Assembly (NCBI GenBank): GCA_025370055.1
Contig: CP073041.1
Span: 6,666,272 to 6,730,271 of the forward strand
Reading direction: 5' to 3'
DNA from: Woronichinia naegeliana WA131
GTDB taxonomy: Bacteria; Cyanobacteriota; Cyanobacteriia; Cyanobacteriales; Microcystaceae
Length of the DNA: 64,000 bases
Made by a program: the position numbers and the translations under genes. Shown here one piece after another: positions 61,651 to 64,000 of the stretch (position 1 is its first letter; the number at the start of each line of letters is the position of its first letter). The notes below the pieces were generated by a model. The model was not told the DNA's origin, made no database searches, and saw only the letters and a program-made list of their open reading frames with translations.

Positions 61651-62447
61651 CTACTGTGTACACACAAGTCGAGTGTAAACTAGAAAAAGGGAAAAACCAC
61701 TAAAAAGAGGACTGAAAAATGACCAACCCGATACTCATTCACGCTGAACAGGCAAAAGGAAAAGCATTTGGAGACCCACGCTTAGTAAAAAGGGGGCGGA
61801 ATTGTATGAAGCAATGTTGCGGAAGCAATCGGTAAACATCCGTCAAATGAGCAAAAACCGTGCCGAGCAAGTAGGTTACTACCGCTTTTTGGAGAATGAC
61901 AAGGTGACAGTATCAGAGCTAATACAAAGCTTATCAGAGCATTGTGAGCAGCAAGTAGAAGGCTTACACGTATTAGCAGTAAATGATACGAGTGAAATTA
62001 ACTTGGAGGCACACAGAGGACGACTGAAGGCAGAAGGGCAGGGAGTAGTGGGAAATAACCGAGACATAGGCTTTTTTCTGCATCCGACGCTAGTACTAAA
62101 TGGCGAAAATGGCTTTCCCTTGGGAATAAGTTCGGTGCAATTGTGGAATCGTGAAGAATCGCGCCCCAGTAAGGAGGAAAGAAACTACCAGAAACTACCA
62201 ATAGAGGAAAAGGAATCCAACAAATGGCTAGTATCAGCAGCCAAGAGCCAGAACTATTTAAATGCGGGGGGAGCGAAGATGGTGACGCACATAGGAGACC
62301 GTGAAAGTGACCTGTATGAGGCATGGGCAAGGATAGGAGATGGAAGAAGAGAGCATCTATTAGTAAGGTCGAGTCAAGATCGTCGTTTGTTAGGTCAAGA
62401 GAAATCGCTGTATAAGTATCTAGAAGAGCAACCCTGTGAGGGAACAG
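61651..62447 (+). mobile_element. IS4-family element copy d, 3' truncated, two-frame transposase
   Basis: The terminus CTACTGTGTACACACAAG starts at 61651. A short first ORF from the ATG at 61719 (MTNPILIHAEQAKGKAFGDP) must shift -1 at AAAAAGGGGG (61787-61796) to join the main ORF (from about 61802). The main ORF carries VGYYRFLEND and NDTSEINLEAHRGRL. The gene is broken at 62447 by a CAGCAATTC-type end. All readable IS4 copies share the frame arrangement. Confidence 0.8.
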
Positions 62448-62608
62448 CAATTCTAAATTCAAACAGTAACATAAGATACAGACGTTATCTCGCTTTTATG
62501 AAGTTAAAAGAGATTTCGCTGATTTCTGACGTTTTTCGTACTTCCTCCTCGAATCTTAGCCTCTTGGAGAGTCAGCAACCTGCAAACAAACTTGATCAAT
62601 CACTAAAT
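62448..62608. mobile_element. Truncated element with CAGCAATTC end
   Basis: It begins CAGCAATTCTAAATTCAAAC, the terminal repeat of the 9-bp-duplication MITE family, inside IS4 copy d. It is cut at 62608 by IS5 copy 6. It may be the left end of a larger family member; no coding potential is seen. Confidence 0.65.
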
Positions 62609-64000
62609 AGGGCTTGCTGAAAAAGTCAAAAAACGAAAGAAATGTGGGTTAGGGAAGTATGGACTGAAAAAGCATAGATAACTTATCCTTATGGAAACAA
62701 ATCAAAATACAGATTTTGTTTAATCTATTGTTCCTTTCTGTCTAAAAAGGTCAACACAAATCACTCCTCACAAAAGAGAGGAAAATTAACACCATTTTTC
62801 ACAAGAAAAACGACTCTACAACTTTTTACTTTTTGTCTTCTGAAGTAGAGTAGAAAGATTCATTACCAAAAAGTTCATCGCAATTACCGTTTCCGAGGTC
62901 TCAGGTAGTTTGGCCATCACTCGACCAAGACTAAATTTCCTCTTTCCCTGTCCGAATTTACCCTCAATGGCATTACGCACTCTTTCATCTGAGCGTGCCT
63001 CTTTCTTTTTTTCTTTGCTCACCTCTTTCGGCGGTCTTCCCAATCGGGGACCACTCATTCTTATATCCCTTTCTTTACAATAAGCTCGATTCGCTTTTGT
63101 TCGATAGATTTTATCCACATGAACCGATTCCGGATAACATCCTGTTTCCCTTTTATATTCTTCTATTCGCGCTTGTAAATCTCCCGATTCGTTGTAATTA
63201 TCCCAACTTAATTTGTCTAAGAAGACAAAGCCATTCACATTACTTGCCGATATTTTAGCTCCAAACTCTACTGCTTTTCCCGCTTTTCCACGCACTATTG
63301 GACGCACGTGAGGTTGGCTTACACTCACAATTCTGTTTTCTACTTTATTTGTCTTTTTTTCATACATTTCTAACTGTTGCTCATACACTTTTCCTATCGT
63401 TACAAGCTCTTCTTGCTCTTTTTTCGTTAGTTTTTCTAACTTTGCTCCCTCTTCTATCATTTTTTCTATATCAGACAAGTTTCTTTTTATATATCCTAGT
63501 TGTTTTTTTGTTCCTTTTCTTCTTTCTTTTTTTGACACACGACGTTTTTTTGCTATGGCTAAGTACTCTTTTCTTGCCACTTCCCTATAAGTCCTCGGCT
63601 TTTCTTTCCTTTTCTCTTTTATTTCTTCATACAGCTTATCTATTATTTTTTCTGTTTTTTCTCTGGCATCATTCAATATTCCTATATCCGTTGGATATTT
63701 TATATCTGCTGGTGTACAAGTCGCATCTAACAATAACTTTCCTTCATTTTCTTTTTTTTCTGACGCTACACCCGTCGCTTTTTTTTCTATTTCTTTATTA
63801 ATTTTATTTATTAATTCCATTCCTATTTTTTTACGAAAATGAACCATCATTGACGCATTAAATGCTTCTTTGCTACTATAGCTTTCCATTCCTATAAAGT
63901 ACTGTAAATAAGGGTTCTCTTTTATTTGTTCTACTGTTTCTCTGTCACTTTTTCCTGAAATTTCTTTGATAATTAATGCTCCTAATGCCATTCTAAATGA
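62609..64000 (-). mobile_element. IS5-family element copy 6, continuing past the window
   Basis: The 3' terminus AGGGCTTGCTGAAAAA is present after AAAT (hexamer TAAATA). The other end lies beyond 64000. Confidence 0.92.
62816..64000 (-). CDS. IS5-family transposase, partial at window edge
   Basis: About 390 C-terminal residues are present, with all three catalytic regions and an A8 tract, so the frame is intact as far as seen. The N-terminal 60 residues lie outside the window. Nearly identical to the product at 16504-17862. Confidence 0.9.
   Translation of the reverse strand, partial: SFRMALGALIIKEISGKSDRETVEQIKENPYLQYFIGMESYSSKEAFNASMMVHFRKKIGMELINKINKEIEKKATGVASEKKENEGKLLLDATCTPADIKYPTDIGILNDAREKTEKIIDKLYEEIKEKRKEKPRTYREVARKEYLAIAKKRRVSKKERRKGTKKQLGYIKRNLSDIEKMIEEGAKLEKLTKKEQEELVTIGKVYEQQLEMYEKKTNKVENRIVSVSQPHVRPIVRGKAGKAVEFGAKISASNVNGFVFLDKLSWDNYNESGDLQARIEEYKRETGCYPESVHVDKIYRTKANRAYCKERDIRMSGPRLGRPPKEVSKEKKKEARSDERVRNAIEGKFGQGKRKFSLGRVMAKLPETSETVIAMNFLVMNLSTLLQKTKSKKL

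Overview
The window is cyanobacterial chromosome. It carries psbZ (photosystem II), apcE (phycobilisome core-membrane linker), a cyanobacterial-type rpoZ, a TIGR03279 radical SAM protein, a TIGR04376 protein and PEP carboxylase, and it is dense in the HIP1 octamer GCGATCGC. The mass of insertion sequences (IS5, IS1, IS4, IS630, ISAs1, ISKra4, IS66, IS1634) and small non-autonomous elements suggests a bloom-forming chroococcalean relative of Microcystis, Woronichinia or Synechocystis. The genus is an inference; no rRNA is present.

Layout. 0-4.4 kb: coiled-coil membrane protein, an IS1634 remnant split by a MITE, a radical SAM/SPASM gene with its terminator, a CRP-type operator, and three cyanobacterial genes. 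4.4-7.7 kb: IS graveyard (IS1634 tail, ISAs1 split by ISKra4, IS66 tail). 7.7-9.0 kb: two toxin-antitoxin pairs (brnT-like/brnA-like and mazE-like/mazF). 9.2-12.8 kb: housekeeping (membrane protein, TIGR03279, psbZ, ribH, coiled-coil protein). 12.9-14.7 kb: an AAA ATPase plus DUF4276 (TOPRIM-like) pair resembling two-gene defence modules. 14.8-19.9 kb: nested ISs. 20.0-25 kb: a zeta-toxin gene broken by a small element, a HIP1-bearing tandem repeat, a 1131-aa nSTAND1-type ATPase with TPR-like repeats, and a coiled-coil pseudogene. 25.3-29.1 kb: apcE, rpoZ and an exported protein. 29.1-37.9 kb: IS island. 38-44.8 kb: TPR protein, ABC permease, ppc, two-domain histidine phosphatase. 45-50.6 kb: a P-loop ATPase/TPR pair whose TPR gene is cut by ISKra4, then orphan antitoxin-like ORFs. 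50.7 kb: tRNA-Pro. 50.9-64 kb: a membrane-protein gene split by a 122-bp MITE, then an IS4 copy apparently holding several further ISs up to two levels deep.

How the parts relate. Target-site duplications can be read directly for many elements: ISKra4 8 bp, IS1-like 8 bp, ISAs1 10 bp, IS630 TA, and MITEs of 3, 8 or 9 bp. This allows a relative insertion history. Several IS5 copies have non-matching flanks, which suggests homologous recombination between copies reshuffled the region. Three ISKra4 copies share one frame-breaking change, and two IS5 copies share a shortened A-tract, so some copies were amplified either after losing the frame or with frameshifting in use.

The best candidates for accessory conflict or signalling systems are the ATPase/DUF4276 pair, the nSTAND1-TPR protein and the ATPase/TPR pair. 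None can be called functional from sequence alone, and no CRISPR array was seen.
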